A stretch of 64,000 bases of DNA, from contig CAVBJF010000001.1 in NCBI GenBank assembly GCA_963596005.1, positions 186,001-250,000 on the forward strand. Reading direction: 5' to 3'. The notes below the pieces were generated by a model. That model was not told the origin of the DNA. It was given only the letters and a program-made list of their open reading frames with translations, and made no database searches. This document shows, piece by piece, positions 1 to 9,377 of the stretch (positions within the stretch are counted from its first letter, which is position 1; each line of letters begins with the position of its first letter). A program made the position numbers and the translations under genes. The stretch comes from Gallibacter pasteurianus_A. GTDB lineage: Bacteria; Bacillota; Clostridia; Peptostreptococcales; Anaerovoracaceae.

Positions 1-1670
1 AAGCAGGTTCTGTTTTCCATCAGATTTAGCATCGCTTTTTGGATAAGCTTTTCTGTTCTTGTGTCTACAGAACTTGTCGCCTCGTCCAGTATCAAAATAG
101 GGCTATTGGAAAGTAGCGCACGTGCTATGGTTGCAAGTTGCTTTTGACCCTGAGAAAGATTGCCGCTTGTACCGCTAACTTGCATATCGTATCCGTCAGG
201 CTGAGTTGTTATATGATGGTGAAGGTGTGCACCCTTTGCAGCTACAATAACTTCATCGAGCGTTGCATCCGGTTTGCCGTATCTAATATTGTCTGTTATG
301 GTTCCGCTAAACAGCCAGCTGTCCTGAAGAACCATACCAAACATCTCTCTGAGGTCATGTCTTGTAAAATCTTTGATATTTTGGCCATCGATACTTATAG
401 AGCCACCGTTTAATTCGTAATATCTGAGTAAAAGCTTTATAATAGTAGTTTTGCCCGCACCGGTAGGACCGACTATCGCAATTCGATCACCGGGTTTTGC
501 ATCAAAGCTGAAGTCTTTTATGACAGGTTCGTTTTCGGAATATCCAAACCTCACATGATTAAACGAAATTTGACCTTTTAAAGTTGATAAATCTACAGGG
601 ACTTTTTTAGAATTTCCACTCTCGCTTTCTGCGATGTTAAAGGCGTCAACCTCATCCTCTTCATCTATAAACTTAAAGATTCTTTCTGCCGCAGCCGCAG
701 TTGACTGAAGAAGATTTGCCGCGGTCGAAACCTGAGAGAGAGGCTGATTAAAAGATCGAACATATTGTATAAACGATTGGATATTACCTATTGAAATTGT
801 TCCGTTTACTGCGAGATGACCGCCGAGTATACAAACGGCAACATATCCGAGGTTACCTATGAAGCCTACCACCGGCATCATCATTCCTGATAAAAACTGA
901 GATTTCCAGGATGATGAATACAGCTCATCGTTTATCTCATCAAATTTCTTATTTGAGGAGGCCTCCTTATTAAAGGCTTTTATGATTGTATGTCCGTTAA
1001 ACATTTCTTCTATGTGCCCGTTGATATCGCTCAGATTGTCCTGCTGTGCTTTAAATTGCACCTGAGATTTTGAAATGATGAGCTTTATCATAATCATCGA
1101 TAGAGGCAATACTATAAGAGCTGTCAGCGTCATAAGAAGGTTTATTCTTATCATCATTATCAAAATACCTACAAGCATCGTAACACTTGTGATTATTTGC
1201 GATAATGACTGCGACAGCGACTGATTTATCGTTTCTATATCGTTTACCATATAACTTTGTATTTCGCCATATGTCCTGGTATCAAAATATTTGACAGGCA
1301 GCCTATCAAGCTTCTGGGACATTTTTTCTCTTAGGTCATAAGTGACCTTTTGCGAGACGCCTGCCATGATAAAGCTCTCCGAAAATGAAAAGATAAAACT
1401 TATCACATATAGACAGATGAGCAAAATTACAATGTCAAGAAGGGCACTAAAGTCGATGCCTGTAGCAGAAAACAAGCCCTCAACGATTGTATCTGTCGCA
1501 TTTCCAAGGATAGTAGGCGATACTATCGAGAAGACGGTACTGGCTATTGCAAAAACAAAAACTATGCAAAGCTTTATAGAATGAGGTTTTAAATATTTTA
1601 AGAGAGTTTTCATTGTGCCCTTAAAATCAGATACTTTTTCTTGTTTCATATTCTTTCCCGGTCGTGGCAT
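1..1670 (-). CDS. ABC exporter, permease-ATPase subunit (partial, C-terminus beyond window)
   Basis: Half-transporter of a type IV (multidrug/lipid-like) ABC exporter in the cytoplasmic membrane. The frame is open from ATG at 1670 to the window edge, about 556 residues, so only the last few dozen residues are missing. An N-terminal six-helix membrane domain is followed by the nucleotide-binding domain, with Walker A GPTGAGKTT, signature LSQGQ (a deviation from LSGGQ) and Walker B ILILDEATSSVD with the catalytic Glu. The start overlaps the stop of the upstream gene (TAATG), so the two are translationally coupled and should form a heterodimer. In TM287/288-type exporters one subunit carries a deviant signature and the partner a deviant Walker B, which is the pattern here. 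Substrate cannot be told from sequence. Confidence 0.9.
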   Translation of the reverse strand, partial: MPRPGKNMKQEKVSDFKGTMKTLLKYLKPHSIKLCIVFVFAIASTVFSIVSPTILGNATDTIVEGLFSATGIDFSALLDIVILLICLYVISFIFSFSESFIMAGVSQKVTYDLREKMSQKLDRLPVKYFDTRTYGEIQSYMVNDIETINQSLSQSLSQIITSVTMLVGILIMMIRINLLMTLTALIVLPLSMIMIKLIISKSQVQFKAQQDNLSDINGHIEEMFNGHTIIKAFNKEASSNKKFDEINDELYSSSWKSQFLSGMMMPVVGFIGNLGYVAVCILGGHLAVNGTISIGNIQSFIQYVRSFNQPLSQVSTAANLLQSTAAAAERIFKFIDEEDEVDAFNIAESESGNSKKVPVDLSTLKGQISFNHVRFGYSENEPVIKDFSFDAKPGDRIAIVGPTGAGKTTIIKLLLRYYELNGGSISIDGQNIKDFTRHDLREMFGMVLQDSWLFSGTITDNIRYGKPDATLDEVIVAAKGAHLHHHITTQPDGYDMQVSGTSGNLSQGQKQLATIARALLSNSPILILDEATSSVDTRTEKLIQKAMLNLMENRTC

Positions 1671-3439
1671 TATAAAACCCCCTTTCCAAAAGTTGCGTTG
1701 TCTGATATATCGTTTGTAAGTTCTTTTTCGCCGAGTTGCGAATATGCGATTTCTTGATAAATTTTATTTTCCTTCAATAATTCTTTGTGAGTTCCGATAC
1801 CTGCGATTTCTCCCTCGTTAAGCAGGATGATTTGGTCGGCATTAAGAATTGTATTTATACGCTGAGCTACGATTATAAACGTGCTATTACCTACTTTTTG
1901 CTTTAAAGCGGCACGTAAATTTTTATCAGTTGCAAAGTCAAGAGCCGAAAAACTGTCGTCAAAAATATAGACCTCCGGATTTTTAATAAGAGCTCTTGCG
2001 ATTGAGAGCCTTTGCTTTTGGCCACCGGAAACTGATGTGCCGCCTTGGGAAACATGAGTATTTAATTTGTCCGGCATTTCCTCAACAAAATCAAGGGCCT
2101 GAGCCGTATTAAGAGCATCATACATTTCTTCCTCCGTTGCATCTTCCTTGCCAAATTTGAGATTTGATGCAATAGTTCCGGAAAATAGCAACCCTTTTTG
2201 TGGTACTAATCCGATATGAGCACGCAAATCGGATTGCGGAATATCTCTCAAATCTATGCCGTCAAATGTAATTCTGCCTCCGCTAACCTCAAAAAACCGA
2301 GGTATCAAATTAACAAGACTTGATTTGCCACTGCCTGTACTTCCTATGATAGCAGTAGTCTGCCCGGGCATAGCGGTAAATGAAATATCCTTCAGAGTCT
2401 TTGCTTCGGCACCGGGATAAGCAAAATCAACATGCTCAAATTTAATAACGCCTTTAGCATCTGATATATGAGTAGGTTCTTGGGTGTCCTTTATAGAAGG
2501 CTCTACGGAGAGAACTTCACCGATACGCCTTGCAGAAACTACAGAACGCGGAACCATGATAAACATAACCGTTATTACAAGGAAAGAAATGATTATCTGC
2601 ATTGAGTATTGCAAAAATGCGAGCATATCACCTATCATCAGATTTCCTTCGCCTATCATATGAGCTCCAACCCATACGATGAGAATGCTCGAGAGATTCA
2701 TGATGAGCATCAGGGCAGGGAACATAAATGACATGGCGCGGTTTACAAAAATACCGATTTTGGTAAGCTCCTTGTTTGCATCATCGAAGCGCGATTCTTC
2801 TCTTTTTTCGGCATTGAAAGCGCGTACAACTAAAAGCCCCGAAAGTCTTTCGCCTACTATGAGATTCAGCTTATCAAGCTTTGATTGCAAGACGGAGAAC
2901 TTTGGCATAACGAGCACAAACATCATTATCATAACTAAAAACACTATTACGAGCGCAAGAGCTATAGTCCATGTTAATGACGGCGATGTGCGCAGTGCTT
3001 TGATAAGAGCTCCTATTCCCATAATAGGAGCATAAAGAGCCATTCTTAATATGAAAATTGCGGTTTGTTGTATAGTCTGAACATCGTTAGTTGTCCTTGT
3101 TATAAGGGAAGATGTCTGAAATCGGTCAAATTCGCCAATTGAAAAAGAAGTTATCTTTTTAAAAAGAGAACCTCTCACTCGTTTCATCGCATCTGATGCT
3201 ACTCTTGCCGCAAAAAGGTCTGAGAGAACTGTACAGACCATACCAAGACCGGCGACCAATAACATAAGTGCGCCCGTCTTATAAATATAACTTGTGTCCT
3301 TTTGTATAATGCCATTGTTTATGATATCAGACATATAGCCCGGCAATGCTAACTCACAAATAGCATCGCCGAACAAAAATCCGATAATTAGTATAATAAC
3401 AGGCATACAAGGCTTAAAATGTTTTAAAACTTGTTTCAT
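1670..3439 (-). CDS. ABC exporter, permease-ATPase subunit (partner half)
   Basis: A 589-residue half-transporter with six predicted membrane helices in residues 1-300 and an ATPase domain after about residue 330. Walker A GSTGSGKSS lies near residues 366-373, signature VSGGQ near 470 and Walker B VYIFDDSFSALD near 490-501. The residue after the Walker B Asp is Asp, not Glu, which marks the non-hydrolysing degenerate site known from heterodimeric exporters. The downstream partner has the intact Glu and a deviant signature, so the pair should have one consensus and one degenerate ATP site. It is the first gene of a two-gene operon. An ATG at 3439 follows an AAAGAAAGATAT-like weak ribosome site. 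Drug, peptide or lipid export are all possible. Confidence 0.92.
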   Translation of the reverse strand: MKQVLKHFKPCMPVIILIIGFLFGDAICELALPGYMSDIINNGIIQKDTSYIYKTGALMLLVAGLGMVCTVLSDLFAARVASDAMKRVRGSLFKKITSFSIGEFDRFQTSSLITRTTNDVQTIQQTAIFILRMALYAPIMGIGALIKALRTSPSLTWTIALALVIVFLVMIMMFVLVMPKFSVLQSKLDKLNLIVGERLSGLLVVRAFNAEKREESRFDDANKELTKIGIFVNRAMSFMFPALMLIMNLSSILIVWVGAHMIGEGNLMIGDMLAFLQYSMQIIISFLVITVMFIMVPRSVVSARRIGEVLSVEPSIKDTQEPTHISDAKGVIKFEHVDFAYPGAEAKTLKDISFTAMPGQTTAIIGSTGSGKSSLVNLIPRFFEVSGGRITFDGIDLRDIPQSDLRAHIGLVPQKGLLFSGTIASNLKFGKEDATEEEMYDALNTAQALDFVEEMPDKLNTHVSQGGTSVSGGQKQRLSIARALIKNPEVYIFDDSFSALDFATDKNLRAALKQKVGNSTFIIVAQRINTILNADQIILLNEGEIAGIGTHKELLKENKIYQEIAYSQLGEKELTNDISDNATFGKGVL

Positions 3440-3486
3440 AAATATCTTTCTTTATCCCTTTCATTTGTGTCTATTGCCCGGCTTTT

Positions 3487-4884
3487 TTATCGCATGTCCT
3501 TCAAAAAGGCAGCATATCCTTTATAAGCTTCATATATATCTGATTTGCTTGCAATCTCCCAAGGGGCATGCATATTTAAAATAGCTATACCGCTGTCGAT
3601 AACATTCATACCGTAGTTTGCGAGGATATATGCGATAGTTCCGCCTCCTCCTTGATCTACTTTACCAAGCTCTGCGGCTTGGAAAGAAACGGAATTGTTG
3701 TCCATAACATTTCTAAGCTTTGCTATATATTCGGCATTTGCATCATTTGAGCCTGACTTTCCACGGGAACCTGTAAATTTGTTAAATACAAGCCCTTTGC
3801 CAAAGTAAGAGGCGTTATTTTTATCAAAACAAGAAGCATATGTAGGATCAAAAGCAGCATTTACATCCGAAGAGAGCATAAACGAGTTTCTAAGGGCACG
3901 CCTTAGCAAAAGCTCCGAGTAATCGTCTGTAAGGTTTATAATCTCGGCGAGCGTGTCTTCAAAGAAGTGTGAGTGCATACCTGTAGCGCCAACGCTTCCG
4001 ATTTCCTCTTTGTCTACAAGCAGACAGATGCCTGTTCTCTCCAGTTCTTTTGCTTCAAGAATTGCTATAAGAGAGCTATATGCACAAATTCTATCATCAT
4101 GGCCATATCCGACAACCATGCTTTTATCAAAGCCAAGGTCTCTTGCTTTGCCTGCAGGCACAACCTCTATTTCGGCAGAAAGAAAGTCGTCGGGATCTAT
4201 ATCGTACTTATCTTTTAACAAGTTCAACATGTTAGCTTTTACATTTTCGCCTTTCTCTTTATCTGTAAGATCTTTTAGAGGTATACTGCCTATCAAAACA
4301 TCCAAATTTTCGCCATCGATAACTTCGTCAGCCTTCTTTTTTAGCTGTTCTGAAGCAAGATGTATGAGTAGATCCGTTACACAAAAAACAGGATCGTTTT
4401 CGTCTTCCCCTATAGAAATATCAATGAGGGTGCCATCCTTTTTTGCAACTACGCCGTGCAGAGCAAGAGGTATTGTAACCCACTGGTATTTTTTGATTCC
4501 GCCATAATAATGAGTATCAAAATAGGCAAGCTCCGAATTTTCATAGAGAGGATTTTGCTTTATGTCGAGGCGAGGCGAATCGATGTGAGCCCCTAAAATA
4601 TTCAATCCATCGCAAATTGGCGATTTACCGATAACGGCAAGAAGGATTGCCTTGTCCATAAATGTTTTATATATTTTATCGCCTGTTTTTAGTGGTACGT
4701 TGTCTTTTATTTTGTCATCAAGATTTTCGAAGCCGTTTTCGATAGCTTTTTTTGTTGCAAGTTTTGTACAGAGGCGTTCTGTTTTTCCAAAGGATAAAAA
4801 CTCTTTATATCCTTCCGAAAAATCGAACACCTTTTTTAAGGTTTTTGCATCATATGTAGTCCATGTATTAGCTTTTGCAGTCAT
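3487..4884 (-). CDS. M18 family zinc aminopeptidase
   Basis: A 465-residue cytosolic metallopeptidase of family M18 (aspartyl aminopeptidase-like; Thermotoga ApeA type). It removes N-terminal residues from peptides using two metal ions. Seen in the sequence are the metal-ligand segments GAHIDSPRLD, LLVDKEEIGSVGATG and MLSSDVNAAFDPTYAS, and a C-terminal HAPWEIASKSDIYEAYKG segment; all are M18 hallmarks. Length is normal for the family. An AAAGGAAT-like site precedes the ATG at 4884. It stands alone: upstream lies the divergent flavoenzyme gene and downstream, 47 bp away, the ABC exporter on the same strand, so it may share a transcript with the exporter. Preferred residue at the substrate N-terminus cannot be read. 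Confidence 0.92.
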   Translation of the reverse strand: MTAKANTWTTYDAKTLKKVFDFSEGYKEFLSFGKTERLCTKLATKKAIENGFENLDDKIKDNVPLKTGDKIYKTFMDKAILLAVIGKSPICDGLNILGAHIDSPRLDIKQNPLYENSELAYFDTHYYGGIKKYQWVTIPLALHGVVAKKDGTLIDISIGEDENDPVFCVTDLLIHLASEQLKKKADEVIDGENLDVLIGSIPLKDLTDKEKGENVKANMLNLLKDKYDIDPDDFLSAEIEVVPAGKARDLGFDKSMVVGYGHDDRICAYSSLIAILEAKELERTGICLLVDKEEIGSVGATGMHSHFFEDTLAEIINLTDDYSELLLRRALRNSFMLSSDVNAAFDPTYASCFDKNNASYFGKGLVFNKFTGSRGKSGSNDANAEYIAKLRNVMDNNSVSFQAAELGKVDQGGGGTIAYILANYGMNVIDSGIAILNMHAPWEIASKSDIYEAYKGYAAFLKDMR

Positions 4885-4951
4885 TTCTTATTCCTTTCTA
4901 TAAAACCCTTTTATTAGGGTAAATTTTATATAAAAATATTATTTTCCAACA

Positions 4952-4981
4952 TTGTTATTATATAAAATTAGATGATATAAT
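4952..4981 (+). promoter_or_regulatory. Predicted sigma-A promoter for the flavoenzyme gene
   Basis: TTGTTA (4952-4957), an 18-bp spacer and TATAAT (4976-4981) lie in the divergent gap between the aminopeptidase and the oxidoreductase. A strong GGGAGGGG ribosome site at 5023-5030 follows. Pattern match only. Confidence 0.5.
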
Positions 4982-5035
4982 ACAATAAAAGAACTGTCAC
5001 GAAATTTAATAAAATTCAAAGCGGGAGGGGAAAAG

Positions 5036-7027
5036 ATGAAATACAAAAAGTTGTTTACACCTATTAAAATAGGAAATGTAGAAATTAAAAACCGTTTTGC
5101 GATGGCACCAATGGGACCTCTTGGGCTTGCAGATGCGCAAGGGGGCTTTAACCAGAGAGGCATTGATTATTATACAGAAAGGGCAAAAGGCGGTACAGGA
5201 TTGATTATTACAGGCGTTACATTTTCTGACTGTGAAGTCGAAACGCAGAGCATGCCAAACTGCCCAAATTCGACATATAATCCGGTGCATTTTATAAGAA
5301 CCTCAAGGGAAATGACAGAGCGTATTCATGCATACGGAAGTAAAGTATTTTTGCAGATGTCGGCAGGCTTTGGCAGAGTTACCATACCGACAAATCTTGG
5401 CGAATTTCCTCCTGTGGGACCGTCAGAAATTCCACACAGATGGCTTGACAAGATGTGCAGACCATTAACAATAGATGAGATAAAGAGCATTGTTAAATCT
5501 TTTGGTGACGGGGCATTTAATGCAAAACGTGCGGGCTTTGACGGCGTACAGATACATGCGGTGCATGAGGGGTACTTACTTGACCAATTTGCGATTTCGA
5601 TGTTCAATTTGAGGAATGATGAATACGGAGGAAGCCTCGAAAACAGACTTAGATTTGCAAAGGAAATCGTTGAGGAAATCAAGTTAAGATGCGGCGAAGA
5701 TTTCCCTGTGGCACTCAGATACAGTGTAAAAAGCATGATAAAGGACTGGAGAGAAGGAGCTCTCCCGGGCGAGGAGTTTGAAGAAAAAGGAAGAGATATA
5801 GAAGAAGGCATAGAGGCGGCAAAGCTTCTTGTCGAATATGGGTATGATGCACTCGACACAGATGTTGGCACATATGATGCGTGGTGGTGGAATCATCCGC
5901 CTATGTATCAAGAAAAAGGCTTGTTTAGAAAATACTGCAAGATAGTAAAAGAAGTTGTAGATGTACCTGTTATTTGTGCAGGGCGAATGGACGACCCAGA
6001 TATGGCATTAAAGGCTATTGAGGATGGGGACTGCGATATGGCAAGCCTTGGAAGGCCGCTTTTGGCAGACCCTGATTACGTAAACAAGCTAAGAGCCGGC
6101 AAGATAGATGAGATCAGACCTTGTATTTCGTGCCAAGAAGGATGTATGGGTAGAATTCAAGAGTATTCTATGATAAACTGTGCAGTAAATCCTCAGGCAG
6201 CAAGAGAGCGTGCAATGCACTATGAACCGATATTAAATAAAAAGAAAGTGCTTATTGTTGGTGGCGGAGTTGCCGGATGTGAAGCGGCAAGAGTGCTTGC
6301 AATAAGAGGGCATGAGCCGACACTTGTCGAAAAATCCGACAGGCTTGGCGGCAATCTAATACCGGGAGGTGCCCCTGACTTTAAAGAAGATGATATCGCA
6401 CTTGCAAAATGGTACAAAAGACAGCTCGAGCTTCTTGGCGTAGAAGTAAGATATAATACGGAAGTAAAAAAAGAAGATGTTATAGGTGCCGGGTGGGATG
6501 CAGTTATAGTTGCAACAGGCTCAAAACCAAAAGTATTTTCGCTAGGCGCTGATGAAAAGGTATATACGGCAGCGGATGTACTGCTTGGAATAAAAGAACC
6601 GGGGGATAAAACAGTTGTTATAGGCGGAGGTCTTGTAGGCTGCGAAACTGCACTTTGGCTCGCAAAAGAAGGCAAAAAGGTAAGAATCATAGAAGCTCTC
6701 CCTGAGCTTATGGCTGTAAACGGCCCAATTTGTCACGCAAATAAAGATATGCTCGAAAGACTTGTGCCTTATAATGGCGTTGAAGTCATAACAAGTGCAC
6801 GGGTAACAGGATACGACGGCAAAAAACTCGCATATGAGGCGAATGGCAGTAAAAAAGAGCTTGAGTGCGACAGCGTAATACTTTCTGTTGGCTATAAAGA
6901 GGAAAATTCGTTATATCACGAGCTCGAATTTGAAATTAATGAGATATATTTGCTTGGGGATGCAAAGAAGGTTTCAAATATTATGTATGGCATTTGGGAT
7001 GCATTTGAAGTTGCAAACCATATTTAA
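5036..7027 (+). CDS. 2-enoate reductase-type NADH:flavin oxidoreductase (OYE family, Fe-S)
   Basis: A 663-residue FMN/FAD/[4Fe-4S] enzyme expected to reduce activated C=C double bonds with NADH. Residues 1-340 form the Old Yellow Enzyme TIM barrel (KNRFAMAPMG, then HAVHEGYLLDQF and YGGSLENR). The cluster cysteines are C363-x2-C366-x3-C370-x11-C382. A dinucleotide fold follows (VLIVGGGVAGCEAARVL), with a second GGG motif (VVIGGGLVGCE). It resembles clostridial 2-enoate reductase and cinnamate reductase more than 2,4-dienoyl-CoA reductase of enterobacteria. BaiCD/BaiH and BilR belong to the same superfamily, so bile-acid or other enoate substrates are possible; the substrate is not determined by sequence. 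It has its own promoter and a strong ribosome site, and the antiporter gene begins 36 bp downstream. Confidence 0.9.
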   Translation: MKYKKLFTPIKIGNVEIKNRFAMAPMGPLGLADAQGGFNQRGIDYYTERAKGGTGLIITGVTFSDCEVETQSMPNCPNSTYNPVHFIRTSREMTERIHAYGSKVFLQMSAGFGRVTIPTNLGEFPPVGPSEIPHRWLDKMCRPLTIDEIKSIVKSFGDGAFNAKRAGFDGVQIHAVHEGYLLDQFAISMFNLRNDEYGGSLENRLRFAKEIVEEIKLRCGEDFPVALRYSVKSMIKDWREGALPGEEFEEKGRDIEEGIEAAKLLVEYGYDALDTDVGTYDAWWWNHPPMYQEKGLFRKYCKIVKEVVDVPVICAGRMDDPDMALKAIEDGDCDMASLGRPLLADPDYVNKLRAGKIDEIRPCISCQEGCMGRIQEYSMINCAVNPQAARERAMHYEPILNKKKVLIVGGGVAGCEAARVLAIRGHEPTLVEKSDRLGGNLIPGGAPDFKEDDIALAKWYKRQLELLGVEVRYNTEVKKEDVIGAGWDAVIVATGSKPKVFSLGADEKVYTAADVLLGIKEPGDKTVVIGGGLVGCETALWLAKEGKKVRIIEALPELMAVNGPICHANKDMLERLVPYNGVEVITSARVTGYDGKKLAYEANGSKKELECDSVILSVGYKEENSLYHELEFEINEIYLLGDAKKVSNIMYGIWDAFEVANHI

Positions 7028-7063
7028 GGAAAGATTTATATTGCATAAAAGAAAAGGAGGCAC

Positions 7064-9364
7064 ATGCACTTAGACAATCTGATTATTGATTTAGCACTTA
7101 TATTGGCAGTGGCAGGTATCGTCACACTTATAATGAGAAAGCTCAAGCAACCGATAGTCCTTGGGTATATCATTGCGGGATTTTTAATAAGTCCTAATTT
7201 TACATACCTGCCAAATGTGCTTCGAGCAGGTGACATATCTACCTGGGCAGAGATAGGGATTATATTTTTGATGTTTGCTCTTGGACTTGAGTTTAGCTTC
7301 AAAAAGATTGCAACCGTTGGCGGAAGCGCGTTTGTAACAGCTGCTACAGTTATGGTGGCGATGATTGTGATAGGCTTTGGTGTAGGTCAGCTTCTTGGCT
7401 GGAGCAGAATGGACTGTGTTTTTCTCGGGGGCATGCTTTCCATGTCATCAACAATGATCATTTTAAAGGCGTACGAGGAATACAATCTAAAAAAAGAAAA
7501 GTTTGCACAGCTTGTAATGGGAACGCTTGTTATAGAAGATATTGCAGGCATATTTATGCTCATAATCCTATCGACTATTTCTGTAGGTAAAGGTATAGCC
7601 GGTATCGAACTTGCATCCGAAATAGGATTTTTGCTTGTGCTGCTTATAGTATGGCTTGTTGTCGGCATATATCTTATTCCTACATTCTTAAAAAAGATTG
7701 ATGACCTTTTAAACGAAGAAATGCTACTCATAATATCACTTGCGATCTGTCTTGTGATGGTAGCAATAGCAAATCTCATAGGATTTTCGAGTGCACTTGG
7801 TGCATTTATGGCAGGATCAATACTTGCAGGTACTTCAAAGGGAGAAGTTGTGGAGCATCTGATAAAACCTATAAAGGATTTATTTGGTGCGATTTTCTTT
7901 GTTTCTGTAGGCATGATGATAGAGCCAAAGCTGCTTATAAAATATATAGTGCCGATACTCATTTTGTCGGTTGTAACCATTTTAGGTCAGATGATATTTT
8001 CGACACTCGGCATGCTGCTTTCGGGACAGTCGCTTAGGACGGCAGTCAGGGGAGGATTCAGCATGGTACAGATCGGCGAGTTTTCGTTTATCGTTGCAAC
8101 ACTCGGCATGAGTCTTGGAGTGATTGGAGATTTTCTGTACCCTATTGTGGTATGTGTGTCAGTTATAACATCTTTTATGACGCCTATATTTATACGAAAA
8201 GCGCCTTATGTGTATGAGTTCCTTGATAGGAAATTACCACAAGGGTTAAAGGTGTTTATAAAGACGAATACTTCCGAAAGGCAGTCAAAGGACGACAAGG
8301 ATGATGATTGGAAGAGATATCTAAAGCGCATTGGTACAAGGACATTGATATGTTCGATGGCAATGTTTGTAATATACTGGCTATGTACAAGCTATCTTGA
8401 GAATTTTGTTTTAAAATATTCGACAGAGCAGGGGGCAGCGATAATCACAGCAGCTGTTGCGGTAGTTGCGATGTTACCGTTTATAGCTTTGATGCACGGC
8501 ACAAATAAAGTGCTTTATACAAAACTTTGGATAAAGCATAAGGCAAACAAATTGCCACTTTTAACTTTGAAGTTTATAAGGATATTGATCGGTGCAATGT
8601 TTGTTGCACTAACGCTAAATAAATTGCTCAATTGGCCATTTGCGCTTGTTGTGATAGTTGTTTGTCCGTTTGCATACAAAGTTGTAAAATCGGACTATAT
8701 GCGAGGCAAAACAAAGGCGATAGAGATGAGCTTTATTGCAAATTTCTATGAAAAGACGCTTGCGAAGAGAAAAAAGGAAAGAGCCCTAACCGGCAAATAT
8801 CATTGGCTTGACGAAGCGCTTTACGTAGTGAGATTAAAAATTGTTGCTGACGAGGATGCTCTTTATGTAAAGGATATCGGACGCAATATGCATGTGAACG
8901 TCGGCATAATAAAGGTAATTAGGAAAGGCAAGCATTATAATATGCCAAGCGGAGAATTCGAATTAAAAAAGGATGATGAGCTACATATGATGGCTAAGGA
9001 TGAAGAAATACAGACATCACTTATGATTTTGGAAGGGCTCGAATATATCGAAAAGACACCGCGTCCAAAGGAAACTTTAAAAAATTATATATACGGACAG
9101 ACATTTGAACATGTACCGGCAGAAAAACAGATTATATGTGTGCCGATCAATGTTTCGGCGAATGCATTTTTTGCAAACAAATCGATAAAAAACTCTGGAA
9201 TACGAGAAAAATATAAGGGTAGCGTCATAGGTATAGAGCGTGATAATTTAGCCATAACTCATCCAAGCATTATGACAGTGCTAAAAGCAGGCGATTTAAT
9301 TTGGGTGATAGGCACAAAGGAAATGGCGACAAAGCTCATACGAGATGACTTACTCGAAGCATAA
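7064..9364 (+). CDS. CPA2-family monovalent cation:proton antiporter with RCK_C domains
   Basis: A 766-residue integral membrane protein. The first ~390 residues are a Na+/H+ exchanger domain of KefB/CPA2 type, with about 12 hydrophobic segments and the family-like region GFSSALGAFMAGSILAG. A charged linker around residues 400-425 is followed by several further membrane segments (about 430-550). Two cytosolic regulatory modules resembling RCK/TrkA-C domains come next, around 595-660 and 690-766. The second set of helices and two C-domains without an obvious NAD-binding RCK_N domain is an extended architecture compared with KefB. The expected role is K+ or Na+ efflux in exchange for protons (pH and ion homeostasis). 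AAGGAGG lies just upstream of the ATG. Likely in the same transcript as its neighbours. Confidence 0.87.
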   Translation: MHLDNLIIDLALILAVAGIVTLIMRKLKQPIVLGYIIAGFLISPNFTYLPNVLRAGDISTWAEIGIIFLMFALGLEFSFKKIATVGGSAFVTAATVMVAMIVIGFGVGQLLGWSRMDCVFLGGMLSMSSTMIILKAYEEYNLKKEKFAQLVMGTLVIEDIAGIFMLIILSTISVGKGIAGIELASEIGFLLVLLIVWLVVGIYLIPTFLKKIDDLLNEEMLLIISLAICLVMVAIANLIGFSSALGAFMAGSILAGTSKGEVVEHLIKPIKDLFGAIFFVSVGMMIEPKLLIKYIVPILILSVVTILGQMIFSTLGMLLSGQSLRTAVRGGFSMVQIGEFSFIVATLGMSLGVIGDFLYPIVVCVSVITSFMTPIFIRKAPYVYEFLDRKLPQGLKVFIKTNTSERQSKDDKDDDWKRYLKRIGTRTLICSMAMFVIYWLCTSYLENFVLKYSTEQGAAIITAAVAVVAMLPFIALMHGTNKVLYTKLWIKHKANKLPLLTLKFIRILIGAMFVALTLNKLLNWPFALVVIVVCPFAYKVVKSDYMRGKTKAIEMSFIANFYEKTLAKRKKERALTGKYHWLDEALYVVRLKIVADEDALYVKDIGRNMHVNVGIIKVIRKGKHYNMPSGEFELKKDDELHMMAKDEEIQTSLMILEGLEYIEKTPRPKETLKNYIYGQTFEHVPAEKQIICVPINVSANAFFANKSIKNSGIREKYKGSVIGIERDNLAITHPSIMTVLKAGDLIWVIGTKEMATKLIRDDLLEA

Positions 9365-9377
9365 CAGGAGGTAGCTT

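Noticed and set aside
3953..4507. Long open frames opposite the aminopeptidase, rnf, fab, secA and addB genes
   Set aside because: They are antisense shadows of well-supported genes, lack ribosome sites and have low-complexity Ser/Leu/Phe-rich products.
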